Assembly (NCBI GenBank): GCA_965641885.1
Contig: OZ282574.1
Location: 1,364,001 to 1,428,000, forward strand
DNA length: 64,000 bases
Direction of reading: 5' to 3'
Source: Pseudophaeobacter sp965641885
GTDB lineage: Bacteria > Pseudomonadota > Alphaproteobacteria > Rhodobacterales > Rhodobacteraceae
The position numbers were made by a program, and so were the translations under genes. Positions within the stretch are counted from its first letter, which is position 1, and every line of letters begins with the position of its first letter. The notes beneath the pieces were generated by a model that did no database searches, had not been told where the DNA came from, and saw only the letters and a program-made list of their open reading frames with translations. Of the stretch, positions 40,958 to 49,885 are shown in pieces.

Positions 40958-42445
40958 ATGAGCGATCTGAATAAACTGGGTCTGGCCGAGGCCCGCGATG
41001 CGCTCCGCAAGGGGGAAACCACCTCGGTTGAGCTGACCCAGGCCTGTCTTGCAGCCATCGACAAGGCCGATGCCTTGAACGCCTTTGTGCATAAAACCCC
41101 CGAGATCGCGCTTGAACGCGCCGCCGCTGCGGATGCGCGGCTGCAACAGGGCGATGCACCCGCCATGTGTGGTCTGCCTGTGGGCATCAAGGATCTGTTT
41201 TGCACCAAGGGCGTTGCCAGCCAGGCCGCCTCCAGGATCCTCGAAGGTTTTGTGCCAGAGTATGAAAGCACCGTCTCGCAGCAGCTTGCCGACAATGGTG
41301 CTGTGATGCTGGGTAAGCTGAACATGGATGAGTTTGCCATGGGGTCCTCGAACGAGACCTCGACCTATGGCAATGCGGTTAGCCCCTGGCGTCGCGCAGG
41401 TGAAGATACGCCGCTGACACCGGGAGGGTCGTCCGGTGGCTCGGCTGCGGCTGTGGCGGCCGATCTGTGTCTGGCGGCCACCGGCACCGATACCGGCGGC
41501 TCTATCCGTCAGCCTGCGGCCTTTACCGGCACCGTTGGCATCAAACCCACCTATGGGCGCTGTTCACGCTGGGGTGTTGTCGCTTTTGCCTCCTCGCTGG
41601 ATCAGGCGGGGCCAATGACAAAATCGGTCCGCGACGCGGCAATTATGCTTGAGGCGATGGCGGGCCATGACCCAAAAGACAGCACCAGCGCCGATCTGGC
41701 AGTGCCAAATTTTGAGGCGATGCTGACCGGCGATATTCGCGGCAAAAAGATCGGTATTCCAAAAGAGTACCACATGGAGGGCATGCCCGCCGAGATCGAA
41801 AAGCTCTGGTCAGAAGGCACGGCAATGCTGAAAGCGGCTGGCGCCGAGATCGTCGAAATCTCATTGCCCCATACAAAATATGCCCTGCCTGCCTATTACG
41901 TGATTGCCCCTGCCGAAGCCTCGTCGAACCTGGCGCGCTATGACGGTGTGCGCTACGGCAACCGTGCGACGCTTGAAGCGGGCGATGGCATTACCGAGAT
42001 GTATGAAAAGACCCGCGCCCAGGGCTTTGGCGATGAGGTCAAGCGCCGGGTCATGGTTGGCACCTATGTGCTCTCGGCCGGGTTTTATGACGCCTATTAC
42101 AACCGGGCGCGCCGGGTGCGCAGCCTGATCAAGCAGGACTTTGAAAACGTCTTTGCTGCGGGCGTCGATGCGATCCTGACCCCGGCAACACCTTCGGCGG
42201 CCTTTGGCCTGGGCGAGATGTCGGATGCGGATCCTGTGGCGATGTATCTGCTGGATGTCTTTACCGTCACGGTGAACCTTGCGGGGCTTCCGGGCATTGC
42301 TGTGCCTGCTGGTCTCGACAGTCAGGGTCTGCCGCTGGGGCTGCAGCTGATTGGGCGCCCCTGGGAAGAGGGCGATCTGCTCAATACCGCCTATGCACTG
42401 GAGCAATCCACAGGATTTGTGGCAAAGCCCGGAAATTGGTGGTAA
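40958..42445 (+). CDS. gatA: Glutamyl-tRNA(Gln) amidotransferase subunit A
   Basis: 495 residues, full length. Amidase-signature catalytic triad: Lys78 (GLPVGIKDLF), cis-Ser158 (TPGGSSGGSAA) and nucleophile Ser182 (TDTGGSIRQPA); the 24-residue Ser spacing is conserved. GatA releases ammonia from glutamine for GatB. Downstream parts such as RRVMVGTYVLSAGFYDAYY and TPATPSAAFGLGEMSDADP are typical GatA and exclude other amidases. Confidence 0.97.
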   Translation: MSDLNKLGLAEARDALRKGETTSVELTQACLAAIDKADALNAFVHKTPEIALERAAAADARLQQGDAPAMCGLPVGIKDLFCTKGVASQAASRILEGFVPEYESTVSQQLADNGAVMLGKLNMDEFAMGSSNETSTYGNAVSPWRRAGEDTPLTPGGSSGGSAAAVAADLCLAATGTDTGGSIRQPAAFTGTVGIKPTYGRCSRWGVVAFASSLDQAGPMTKSVRDAAIMLEAMAGHDPKDSTSADLAVPNFEAMLTGDIRGKKIGIPKEYHMEGMPAEIEKLWSEGTAMLKAAGAEIVEISLPHTKYALPAYYVIAPAEASSNLARYDGVRYGNRATLEAGDGITEMYEKTRAQGFGDEVKRRVMVGTYVLSAGFYDAYYNRARRVRSLIKQDFENVFAAGVDAILTPATPSAAFGLGEMSDADPVAMYLLDVFTVTVNLAGLPGIAVPAGLDSQGLPLGLQLIGRPWEEGDLLNTAYALEQSTGFVAKPGNWW

Positions 42446-42484
42446 TAATCACCTAAAAGCAGAGCAGATAAGCAGGTAGATCAC

Positions 42485-43267
42485 ATGCGCACCCTTGTTA
42501 CTCTTGCTGCCATGGGCAGCTTTATAGCTCTTTCCGCCTGTAATCCGCCTGTTCCAGACAGTGCGGCGGGGGTTGGCCTTGTGGGCGATCCCTTTGCTGA
42601 ACCGCTTGGGGCGGGGACCACGATAAATGGGGACCCACTGGTGCCGCCCTCACAAATTTCCAGCGAAAGCCTGCCGCTGCAGGACGAGCCACTGCCCGCA
42701 GCACCACGCAGCCCAGGCAGCAGCACCACTGCTTCCAGCTATGGCACGGGGTCCAGTGCGGATATCGCGGCTGAAACCCGGGCGGCCCTGTTGGCCGCCG
42801 GGGCCAATTCTGGTCAGGCACCGGTCGAGGCCAGCCCGTCGAATCCAGCGCCTGCTCTTGTGGGTAGTCGCGGTCTGTCGGATGAGAACAGTTTTGAAGC
42901 CGTGGCATCGCGGCAAACCATTGAGAGCGATGCCGAACGCCTGCAGCAACAACGGTCACAGTATCAGCAGGTACAGCCCACAGCGCTGCCAACCCAGACA
43001 GGCGTCCGTGATCCCAATATCGTGCAATATGCGCTGGCCACCTCGCATCCGCGCGGCACCAAAATGCACAGCCGTGCGGGGGTAAACCTGCGGGCGCGTT
43101 CGGCCCGTAACTGTGCCGGGTTCTCCTCGCCTGAACTGGCCCAGGTCGCCTTTCTTGAGGCCGGAGGCCCGCAACGGGACCGGCAGGCGCTTGATCCGGA
43201 TGGGGATGGCTATGCCTGTGGCTGGGATCCCAGCCCTTACAGACTGGCAATCCGCGGCAATTCCTGA
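42485..43267 (+). CDS. Lipoprotein with excalibur-like calcium motif
   Basis: 260 residues. Signal peptide with lipobox IALSACNPP (Cys19). Residues 25-175 are low-complexity, rich in Ser/Pro/Ala/Gln, probably an extended linker in the periplasm. The C-terminal 85 residues hold THPRGTKMHSRAGVNLRARS, then RNCAGFSSPELAQVAFLEAG, and end LDPDGDGYACGWDPSPYR. D.DGDGYACG is the excalibur/EF-hand-like calcium motif with its paired Cys. Likely lipid-anchored; the neighbour amidase hints at a cell-wall connection, which is inference. Confidence 0.8.
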   Translation: MRTLVTLAAMGSFIALSACNPPVPDSAAGVGLVGDPFAEPLGAGTTINGDPLVPPSQISSESLPLQDEPLPAAPRSPGSSTTASSYGTGSSADIAAETRAALLAAGANSGQAPVEASPSNPAPALVGSRGLSDENSFEAVASRQTIESDAERLQQQRSQYQQVQPTALPTQTGVRDPNIVQYALATSHPRGTKMHSRAGVNLRARSARNCAGFSSPELAQVAFLEAGGPQRDRQALDPDGDGYACGWDPSPYRLAIRGNS

Positions 43268-43329
43268 TGTGCGCTGCCGCCAGGACAGGCCCTCGATCCG
43301 TTGGCGGATGATGTGATGAGCACAATCTG

Positions 43330-44046
43330 ATGAGCACAAAATGTGATCTGACGGCACCCTTGGCTCCAATCTGGTATCCCAGCCCCAACCACGGTGCCCG
43401 GCGTGAGGGGCTGACGCCCAGCCTGGTGGTGCTGCACTATACTGCTATGGACAGCGCCAAGGCAGCTCTGGCGCGGTTGTGTGATCCCCTGGCGGAAGTC
43501 TCTGCCCATTACCTGATCGGCGGCGATGGTCAGCTTTGGCAGATGGTGGCGGAAGACCAGCGCGCCTGGCATGCCGGGGCGGGAAGCTGGGCCGGGCAGG
43601 GCGATATTAACTCGCGCTCCATCGGGATCGAGCTGGACAACCGGGGCACACACCCGTTTTCAGAGCCACAGATGGCTGTCCTGGAGGAGTTGTTGGTGCA
43701 AATCCTCGCGCGTTGGTCCATTGCTCCTGAAGATGTCATTGGGCATTCTGACATGGCGCCGGGGCGCAAGGCTGATCCGGGCCCGCGCTTCGACTGGGCG
43801 CGGCTCGCCAGCCTTGGATTGGCGCGGGCGACACCCTCTGTGTCTGAGGCAGCCGACGCGGGGGGCAAGCCTGCGGTGCCGAACTGTACCTCGGTGAACT
43901 TTGCCAACCTCTTCGCAGCGGCTGGCTATAGCGCTGAAAGCAGCCCTGAGGCGCTGTTAGAAGCGCTGCGCTTGCGGCATGCGCCGATGCGGCAGGGGCC
44001 CTGTTGTGCGGCGGATATGGCGCTGCTGCAGGCTCTGGCCTCTTAA
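43330..44046 (+). CDS. N-acetylmuramoyl-L-alanine amidase, AmpD-like
   Basis: 238 residues without a signal peptide. Amidase_2 zinc site: first His in VVLHYTAMDS (about 36), second in VIGHSDMAPGRKADPGPRF with the downstream Asp; SAHYLIGGDGQLWQMV and RSIGIELDNRG are family motifs. Cytoplasmic location and length suit AmpD-type anhydro-muropeptide recycling. The C-terminal part (about 180-238) is not typical of E. coli AmpD but common in alphaproteobacteria. Start region carries a duplicated TGATGAGCACAA, giving a 4-codon frame (MSTI stop) overlapping the start codon. Confidence 0.92.
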   Translation: MSTKCDLTAPLAPIWYPSPNHGARREGLTPSLVVLHYTAMDSAKAALARLCDPLAEVSAHYLIGGDGQLWQMVAEDQRAWHAGAGSWAGQGDINSRSIGIELDNRGTHPFSEPQMAVLEELLVQILARWSIAPEDVIGHSDMAPGRKADPGPRFDWARLASLGLARATPSVSEAADAGGKPAVPNCTSVNFANLFAAAGYSAESSPEALLEALRLRHAPMRQGPCCAADMALLQALAS

Positions 44047-44106
44047 TCGCGGCAACCGGTTTTCGGTTGTCCTTGACCCCAACGGATGCTCAGCCTAAGT
44101 GGTCGG

Positions 44107-44536
44107 TGCGCAGAAGGCTGGACGGCCGCGCTGAAGGTACGCCTTTCGCGAGGAAAGTCCGGACTCCATAAAGCAACGGTGCCGGGTAACGCCCGGGCGG
44201 GGTGACCCGACGGATAGCGCCACAGAAAATAAACCGCCACGCCCCGCGGCGCCGCTAAGGCAAACGGATCCGGCGTGGTAAGGGTGAAACGGTGGGGTAA
44301 GAGCCCACCGCGCCGCTGGCAACAGGGGTGGCACGGCAAGCCCCACCGGGAGCAATGCCAAATAGGGTCCCCGCGCGGGCAGGGTCGGCGTAAGCCGAAA
44401 CCTCCGCTAGGCTTGCTTTAGCCGAGAGGGACCGGGTTGGCAGCTAGAGGTGCGCAGCAATGCGCATCGCAGAGGAATGGTCGTCTAAGGGGCGCAAGCT
44501 CTGGGACAAAATCCGGCTTACAGGCCTTCTGCGCAA
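44107..44536 (+). ncRNA. rnpB: RNase P RNA, type A
   Basis: Universal RNase P elements occur in order: GAGGAAAGTCCGGACTCC (CR-I, 44149-44166), AGGGTGAAACGGTGGGGTAA (CR-II/III, from about 44279), AGAGGAATGGTCGTC (CR-IV, about 44471-44485) and ACAAAATCCGGCTTACAG (CR-V, about 44505-44522). Helix P1 is closed by GCGCAGAAGGC (44108-44118) with GCCTTCTGCGC (44524-44534). Extent set from P1; true ends may differ by a few bases. It is the catalytic RNA for 5' maturation of tRNA. Confidence 0.97.
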
Positions 44537-44801
44537 TTAGATCTGCTGGCTTTGGGTTGGTGGGGTGTTAGGCCTGCGTGCCTTTGGCCTATCGGGGGGC
44601 GTGGCCGCGTGCGGTGTGCCGCAGACATGTGCCCCGCTGCCGTGCGTCACAGCGTCCGGATAAAGAAAGCGAAGGGGAAGCGGCAATTCCGCTGGTTTAA
44701 GGTGGGAATGCTATTGACTCGGGGGCTGGGGCGGGTACAAGCCACGCTCATATATGAATTTACCGAGAGGCCCCTGCCTTTTCGGACGCAGGAGAAGCAC
44801 A

Positions 44802-44969
44802 ATGGCGAAGCCTACCACAATCAAGATCCGCCTGAACTCGACCGCGGGCACGGGCCACTTCTACGTGACCAAGAAAAACGCACGCACCATGACCGAGAAA
44901 ATGGTCGTTCGTAAGTACGACCCGGTTGTGCGCAAGCACGTTGAGTACAAAGAAGGCAAAATCAAATAA
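44802..44969 (+). CDS. rpmG: 50S ribosomal protein L33
   Basis: 55 residues from ATG 44802 with GGAG at 44790-44794. Sequence MAKPTTIKIRLNSTAGTGHF and KYDPVVRKHVEYKEGKIK is the zinc-free (C-minus) L33 form: no CxxC pairs. A promoter candidate is TTGACT (44714-44719) with TACAAG about 16 bases later. A strong terminator follows, so it is monocistronic. Confidence 0.97.
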   Translation: MAKPTTIKIRLNSTAGTGHFYVTKKNARTMTEKMVVRKYDPVVRKHVEYKEGKIK

Positions 44970-44993
44970 GCCTTACTTGTTCAAACAAGTTTT

Positions 44994-45024
44994 AAAAGGG
45001 GTCACGCATCGCGTGGCCCTTTTT
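44994..45024 (+). terminator. Rho-independent terminator of rpmG
   Basis: Arms AAAAGGGGTCACGC (44994-45007) and GCGTGGCCCTTTTT (45011-45024), loop ATC, two wobble pairs, with the T-run at the 3' end. Confidence 0.88.
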
Positions 45025-45313
45025 GCTTTTGCAGTCCCGGCATGCCTGCCTGTTGCGGCAGCCGAAAATCTTCGTCACCCGCTTGTGGTTTGTTTTATAT
45101 TCATATTTCTTAAGAACACCTGCAGGCGCAGGCAGGGTGCAGGACAGTTGCGGCCCTCGGACTGATGGCGCGGCGCAGGGCTCTCTGCGCGGGTCGCTAA
45201 AATTCGACTGTAATGAGAGAAAAACCCCTAATATTTTCAGGTGGATACGGCAAGATTTTGCCCCATTCTCTCCCTATCCCGGCGGTGTTGTTGGATGAAA
45301 AGCGGGTGACGTT

Positions 45314-45778
45314 ATGGTGAAGAGTGTTTTGTTTAGTGCTGCATTTATTCTTGCGGTTGGCCCCGGCGAAGCCCCGGTTCATGCCAATACTGTGCCGCAG
45401 CCTGTAGAGGTGCGCTCGTCGGTGCTTGAGGAGGGCGCCTTTGGCAAAGAGGCCGCAGGCGCGGCCGCCAGCCCTGCGCAGGCCGAGAGCCGGAGCACGG
45501 GTCAAGAGGCCTCTGTTGTTGAGCCTGGCAGCCAGTTGCTTGTGGTGCAGGTTCAGGGCCGGTCTTTGTCGCTGTCCCTGATGCGGGCGGATCGCACCGG
45601 GCTTGCCGTGCTGAGCGTGCCCCAGCGCAGCGTGATTCCCAGCCTGCCTGAATTAGAGGACGAGGCCTTTCGCGGACTGGTGGCTGCGCAATCAGGCTGC
45701 CGCCCGGTTGGTCGGGTTCAGGTGGTAGGCAGCAGGCGCGGCACGGTGGCCCTGGCGACAGGCTTTGCCTGCGGCTAA
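45314..45778 (+). CDS. Hypothetical secreted protein, 154 aa
   Basis: Family not recognised. A signal peptide MVKSVLFSAAFILAVGPG... with cleavage near VHAN (about 25) precedes an Ala/Glu/Ser-rich linker (about 35-70) and a small compact region (about 72-154): SQLLVVQVQGRSLSLSLM, LAVLSVPQRSVIPSLPELED, AAQSGCRPVGRVQVVGSRRG and final GFACG. Two Cys (about 132, 153) could form a disulfide. The stop codon lies inside the first unit of a 33-bp tandem repeat. Confidence 0.65.
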   Translation: MVKSVLFSAAFILAVGPGEAPVHANTVPQPVEVRSSVLEEGAFGKEAAGAAASPAQAESRSTGQEASVVEPGSQLLVVQVQGRSLSLSLMRADRTGLAVLSVPQRSVIPSLPELEDEAFRGLVAAQSGCRPVGRVQVVGSRRGTVALATGFACG

Positions 45779-45849
45779 CGCAGCCTGGCGACAGGTTTTG
45801 CCTGCGCCAAATGCAGCCCGGCGTCCGGGTTTGCCGCGTCCCCAGCCAG
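45751..45849 (+). repeat. 33-bp tandem repeat across a stop codon
   Basis: Unit 1 45751-45783 and unit 2 45784-45816 differ at only a few bases (CCTGGCGACAGG.TTTGCCTG...GCAG). Unit 3 45817-45849 is strongly diverged. Unit 1 contains the TAA of the preceding gene at 45776-45778. Length is a multiple of 3, so loss of the stop would extend the protein by 11-residue repeats. Confidence 0.75.
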
Positions 45850-45966
45850 CCCCTAACCAGCCTCCAGCCTCCAGTCGATGTATTTGCCTGCGGCTGGTCG
45901 TTCCTGCGAAAACCAAATCTAACGGCCAGCCTTCTAACTGTCGGCCTTATGTGCCGATGGAACGCC

Positions 45967-46440
45967 TCAGGCGCGCCATTCGGCGGTGGTGAGAACGGGC
46001 TGCAGTCCCAGGCTTTGAAACAGCCCTGCTGATGCTGTGTTGAAGGGCGCATAGCTTGTCGCGATGCTGTCGACATTCTGGCATTTTGCCTGGCGTTTGA
46101 CCTCGTGCAGCAAGGCGAGCCCAACGCCCATACGACGAAAGGCTTTGGTCACCGCAATGTGGTGGATCATACAGCGCGTCTCACCGCTGCGCAGCGGCTC
46201 ATGAGGCCGCGTCTCAACCCCATAGATCACATAGCCCAATAGTGCCCCCTGCGGGCTTTCAGCGATGAGGGCCGTGAGGCTCTCACGGCTCAGCCAGTCC
46301 TGTAGCCAGTCTGCCAGGATCTGGTCCTTGGGATTGGCCGGGTAACGGGCGGCGTGGTGCTGCACATGCAGCGCATGCAGATCCTGCAACAGGGGAACAA
46401 GCCGGGCGGCGTCCTCGGGCGGCAGAGGCAAAATCTTCAT
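45967..46440 (-). CDS. GNAT-family N-acetyltransferase
   Basis: ATG 46440 begins MKILPLPPEDAARLVPLLQD. 157 residues. The acetyl-CoA pyrophosphate loop is in HIAVTKAFRRMGVGLALLHE (about 100-120; R-x-x-G-x-G/A type, RRMGVG), with GYVIYGVETRPHEP as strand 4 before it and TSYAPFNTASAGLFQSLGLQ after it, as in ordinary GNATs. Acceptor substrate unknown. Separate from the BI-1 gene by 120 bases that include that gene's terminator. Confidence 0.9.
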   Translation of the reverse strand: MKILPLPPEDAARLVPLLQDLHALHVQHHAARYPANPKDQILADWLQDWLSRESLTALIAESPQGALLGYVIYGVETRPHEPLRSGETRCMIHHIAVTKAFRRMGVGLALLHEVKRQAKCQNVDSIATSYAPFNTASAGLFQSLGLQPVLTTAEWRA

Positions 46441-46506
46441 TGCGGTATCCTTACGTATCCTGGTGCTGTCCAGGTGGGTTTGTGGGGGGGGGTGCACAAA
46501 CAAAAA

Positions 46507-46529
46507 GGGCGGATCGTTGTGATCCGCCC
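46507..46529 (-). terminator. Terminator of the BI-1/YccA gene
   Basis: Arms GGGCGGATC (46507-46515) and GATCCGCCC (46521-46529), loop GTTGT. In the minus direction it runs into TTTTTGTTTG (46506-46497). It is 32 bases past the BI-1 stop. Confidence 0.85.
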
Positions 46530-46560
46530 CTCGCCGTAAATCTGGTTTTGGAAGTGTCGC

Positions 46561-47337
46561 TTATTCGCGGTTCCCAAGCAGCTGGAGCAGCATGATGAAG
46601 AGGTTGATAAAGTCCAGATAGAGGCTCAGCGCGCCCATGATGGCGGCTTTGCCAAGCCATTCCTGATCGCCGGAATGGGCCATCTCCAGATAGGTGGTCT
46701 TGATCTTCTGGGTGTCATAGGCGGTGAGACCGGCAAAGATCAGCACGCCAATCACGGATATCGCAAAGGCCATGGCGCCAGACTGCATGAACATATTGAC
46801 GATTGAGGCCACAATCAGGCCGATCAGACCCATGATCAGGAAGGCGCCCATTGCTGTGAGGTCTTTTTTGGTGGTGTAGCCCACCAGGGACAGGCCAGCA
46901 AAAGAGATCGCGGTGATCAGGAAGACCTGAATGATCGACTGTCCGGTGAAAACCAGAAAGATCGAGCTGAGCGACAGGCCCATGACGGCGGCAAACGCAT
47001 AGAAAAGCAGCTGTACACCGGCGGCGGACATCCGGTTCGCGGCAGGGCCAAAGCCAAAGATAAAGATCAAGGGCGCAAACATGATGACATATTTCAGCGG
47101 CGACATGTAGATTGTCGCGCCGAGGCTGGTCAGGTACTTGCCCTCACCGATCATTCCGGCAGCGCCGGTGGGATCTGTTGTTACAGCCAGACCTGAAATG
47201 GCCCAGGCCGCCAAAAAGGTGATGAATAGGCCTGCGGACATTGTGCCGTAGACTTTGTTCATATGGGCACGCAGGCCCGCGTCGATCTCGGAGGCGCGGG
47301 CGCCTACATTGGATCTGATGGTGTCAAACTGTGCCAT
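46561..47337 (-). CDS. Bax inhibitor-1/YccA family membrane protein
   Basis: 258 residues with seven membrane helices (for example VYGTMSAGLFITFLAAWAISG; YVIMFAPLIFIFGFGPAANR; LSLSSIFLVFTGQSIIQVFL). The C-terminal signature LTAYDTQKIKTTYLEMAHSG with Asp in AYDTQ, and the final LYLDFINLFIMLLQLLGNR, is the UPF0005/BI-1 hallmark. Family members form Ca2+/H+ leak channels or interact with FtsH (YccA); which applies here is open. Confidence 0.94.
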   Translation of the reverse strand: MAQFDTIRSNVGARASEIDAGLRAHMNKVYGTMSAGLFITFLAAWAISGLAVTTDPTGAAGMIGEGKYLTSLGATIYMSPLKYVIMFAPLIFIFGFGPAANRMSAAGVQLLFYAFAAVMGLSLSSIFLVFTGQSIIQVFLITAISFAGLSLVGYTTKKDLTAMGAFLIMGLIGLIVASIVNMFMQSGAMAFAISVIGVLIFAGLTAYDTQKIKTTYLEMAHSGDQEWLGKAAIMGALSLYLDFINLFIMLLQLLGNRE

Positions 47338-47474
47338 ATATTATGGTCTCCGTTCCAAATTCTCCCTCGCCGACCCCGGATGCCTTGCAGCACTCCAGGT
47401 GACGTTCCCGCTAAATATCGGATTTCTTGGCGTTGCGTTCAAGTCTCTATGCTCAGAAACCTGTTAAAAGCGTA

Positions 47475-47506
47475 AAAAGACCTGCCGCGAGTGGGGCAGG
47501 TCTTTT
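47475..47506 (-). terminator. Terminator after the DUF1127 gene
   Basis: Perfect 12-bp arms AAAAGACCTGCC (47475-47486) and GGCAGGTCTTTT (47495-47506), loop of 8. T-runs on both strands; on the minus strand it ends DUF1127 transcription 64 bases past the stop. Confidence 0.88.
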
Positions 47507-47569
47507 GGCTATGGGGACGCGGGGTTGGGATTGCCTCTGGCGCCGGAACTTATCGGGCGAGCGCAATAC

Positions 47570-47797
47570 TCAGCGTCTCCAGCTTTCCGGTGCGTCCCAG
47601 ATGGGGCGGTTGGCCTCTTGCTGCGCGGCATGGCGGCTGAGACCAACATCATCGAGGGCACGGGCATCCAGGGCCTTTAGGGCGCGGCGCTGGCGCAGCA
47701 GGGAGGCGCGATCTGCCACAAAGGACAGCAGGCTAAAACGGCGGCGGGCTGGGAGGCAGCTCTTGGATCCAGCATCTACGGTATAGGTCATTTTCAT
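47570..47797 (-). CDS. DUF1127 small protein
   Basis: 75 residues. The DUF1127 motif occupies the C-terminal half: LLRQRRALKALDARALDDVG, then LSRHAAQQEANRPIWDAPES. AAAGGA precedes ATG 47797. In other alphaproteobacteria such Arg-rich DUF1127 proteins bind RNA or affect phosphate and stress responses; the role here is unproven. Divergent from the LysR gene by 118 bases, so the regulator may control it. Confidence 0.88.
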   Translation of the reverse strand: MKMTYTVDAGSKSCLPARRRFSLLSFVADRASLLRQRRALKALDARALDDVGLSRHAAQQEANRPIWDAPESWRR

Positions 47798-47915
47798 TGT
47801 CCTTTCGTTAAACTTTGATATTTTTTCGGGTCTTCATCATTTATGTTGATGTATATGCACGCCTGTGTTCTATTTTCAAAACGAATGTTTTTGATCTAAT
47901 GCATCAGGAGTTGTG

Positions 47916-48797
47916 ATGGCACGGAATTTGGATATCACCACGCTGCGGTCCTTTGTTGCCGTGGCGGACTATGGCGGGGTGACCCGGGCCGCTGGATTTT
48001 TGCATTTGACGCAGTCTGCGGTCTCGATGCAGCTCAAGCGGCTGGAAGAGCTGTTGGGCTTGTCGCTATTGGACCGCTCGGGGCGCACGATTGCGCTGAC
48101 GCCTTCGGGTGAGCAGTTGTTGGGCTATGCCCGGCGTATGGTGGCGCTGAACGACGAGGTGATCGGACGTTTGACCGATCAGGCCTATGAGGGCGAGGTT
48201 GTTCTGGGCGTGCCACATGATGTGGTCTACCCGGTCATTCCTCAGGTGTTGCAGCGCTTCAATGCCAGCTTTCCGCGGGTGAATGTCAATCTGGTGACCT
48301 CGAACACCCGCGAGCTGAAGGCTGGTTTTGCCAAAGGCACCTATGATCTTATCCTGACCACCGAAACCGGCGCGGGAGAGGGCGGCGAGACCATTCACCA
48401 GATGCCGCTGCGCTGGGTTGGCGCGCCGGATGGGTCTGCCTGGCGCCACCGCCCTTTGCGGTTGGGGTTTTGCCGGGCCTGTATCTTTCGTCCTGTCGCC
48501 ACGGCTGGGCTGGATCAGGCGCAGGTCGAATGGGATATGGCGGTGGACAGCGAATCGGATCGCACCGTAGAGGCCACCATCAGCGCCGATCTGGCGGTGG
48601 GGGTTTTGCTGGAAGGCACAATTCCGGCGCATCAGGAGGCCATAGACCACGGCGGCACCCTGCCAGAGCTGCCGATACAGCACATCAACCTTTATGGGGC
48701 CGACAGCATGCGGGCTGGCTATGTCGAGGATCTGGCCCGGATCATTCGCCAGGGATATACCGCGCTGCGGCCCGTGCAATTGCGGGCAGCAAGCTAG
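47916..48797 (+). CDS. LysR-family transcriptional regulator
   Basis: 293 residues; ATG 47916 with AGGAG at 47906-47910 (a GTG just before is less likely). The N-terminal wHTH reads TLRSFVAVADYGGVTRAAGF then LHLTQSAVSMQLKRLEELLG (recognition helix), and LLDRSGRTIALTPSGEQLL follows. The effector domain spans about 90-290 (VVLGVPHDVVYPVIPQVLQR). LysR proteins usually act on a divergent gene; here that is the DUF1127 gene. Confidence 0.93.
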   Translation: MARNLDITTLRSFVAVADYGGVTRAAGFLHLTQSAVSMQLKRLEELLGLSLLDRSGRTIALTPSGEQLLGYARRMVALNDEVIGRLTDQAYEGEVVLGVPHDVVYPVIPQVLQRFNASFPRVNVNLVTSNTRELKAGFAKGTYDLILTTETGAGEGGETIHQMPLRWVGAPDGSAWRHRPLRLGFCRACIFRPVATAGLDQAQVEWDMAVDSESDRTVEATISADLAVGVLLEGTIPAHQEAIDHGGTLPELPIQHINLYGADSMRAGYVEDLARIIRQGYTALRPVQLRAAS

Positions 48798-48928
48798 AAA
48801 GCCGGGAGCCGCTCGGATTGCAGGCCCACACACTGGCCCAAGCGCAGGACCGCTTCATGGGCCTGTGTGGGCCAGTTGTTTCAGCGATCTGGCCGTTTTT
48901 AGCACTACATGGGGTTTGGAGGCCGGCG

Positions 48929-49885
48929 TCAGGGCGTTATGACCACCTTACCGGTGGAGGCGCGACTGCGCAGCAACTCCATCCCCTCGGCCACCCGCTC
49001 CAGCGGCAGCACATGGCTGATATGGGGCTTGATGCGCCCGGCACTGTGCCATTCTGTCAGCGTGATGAGGGAGCGGCGGATCACCTCGGGATGAGATTTC
49101 ATGTAGCCGCCGATGTAAAAACCGATGACGGTGAGGTTCTTGACCAGCAGGTGATTGGCCGGGATCTGCGGCACCTCTCCACTGGCAAAACCGATGGGCA
49201 GCAGGCGACCACCCGGATTGGTGGCGCGAAAGGCGACCTTCCAGACATCCCCACCCACGGCATCATAAACCACGTCTGCGCCCCCCAGCGCCTTTACCTC
49301 GGCGCGCAGGTCTTTGTCGGCGTCAATCAGGTGGTCGGCGCCAGCAGCCCGGGCGACCTCCAATTTACCCGCTCCACGTGCATGGGCGATGACGCGGGCC
49401 CCCATCAGCTTTCCGATTTCAACAGCTGTCAGGCCAACGCCTCCGGCCGCACCGGTAACCAAAAGCGTCTCTCCCGGTTGCAGGCGCGCACAGTGGTCGA
49501 GCGCCACGTGGCTGGTGCCATAGGCGATCTGCAGTGCGGCCGCATCCTCAAAGCTCATGCTGTCCGGGATTCGGATCGCCCGGGCTGCGTCGAACACCCC
49601 TTCCTGGGCCAAACCACCCTGGCCACAGAACACGGCAATGCGGTCTCCAACGGTCAGGGTGCTGACCCCTGATCCGCACTCAACCACCTCGCCTGCGATC
49701 TCCAGCCCGGGGGTGAAGGGCAGAGGGGGCGTGTCCTGGTATGTGCCTTTTTGCAAAAGCAAATCCGCAAAGTTCAGGCCACAGGCCCGGATCCTGACCT
49801 TGACCTCATGTGGGGCTGGTTTGGGGCAGGTGATGCTCTCGAAGACCGGGGGCGTGTCAAATGCGTTGATACGATATGCCTGCAT
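48929..49885 (-). CDS. NADPH:quinone oxidoreductase, zinc-free MDR type
   Basis: 318 residues. The GroES-like half has LNFADLLLQKGTYQDTPPLP and PGLEIAGEVVECGSGV without structural-zinc cysteines. The Rossmann half has LLVTGAAGGVGLTAVEIGKL (AxGxVG-type NADPH site) and GADVVYDAVGGDV, then GRLLPIGFASGEVPQIPANH. This matches QOR/QorA-like reductases of quinones and enals. Convergent to the LysR gene. Confidence 0.93.
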   Translation of the reverse strand: MQAYRINAFDTPPVFESITCPKPAPHEVKVRIRACGLNFADLLLQKGTYQDTPPLPFTPGLEIAGEVVECGSGVSTLTVGDRIAVFCGQGGLAQEGVFDAARAIRIPDSMSFEDAAALQIAYGTSHVALDHCARLQPGETLLVTGAAGGVGLTAVEIGKLMGARVIAHARGAGKLEVARAAGADHLIDADKDLRAEVKALGGADVVYDAVGGDVWKVAFRATNPGGRLLPIGFASGEVPQIPANHLLVKNLTVIGFYIGGYMKSHPEVIRRSLITLTEWHSAGRIKPHISHVLPLERVAEGMELLRSRASTGKVVITP

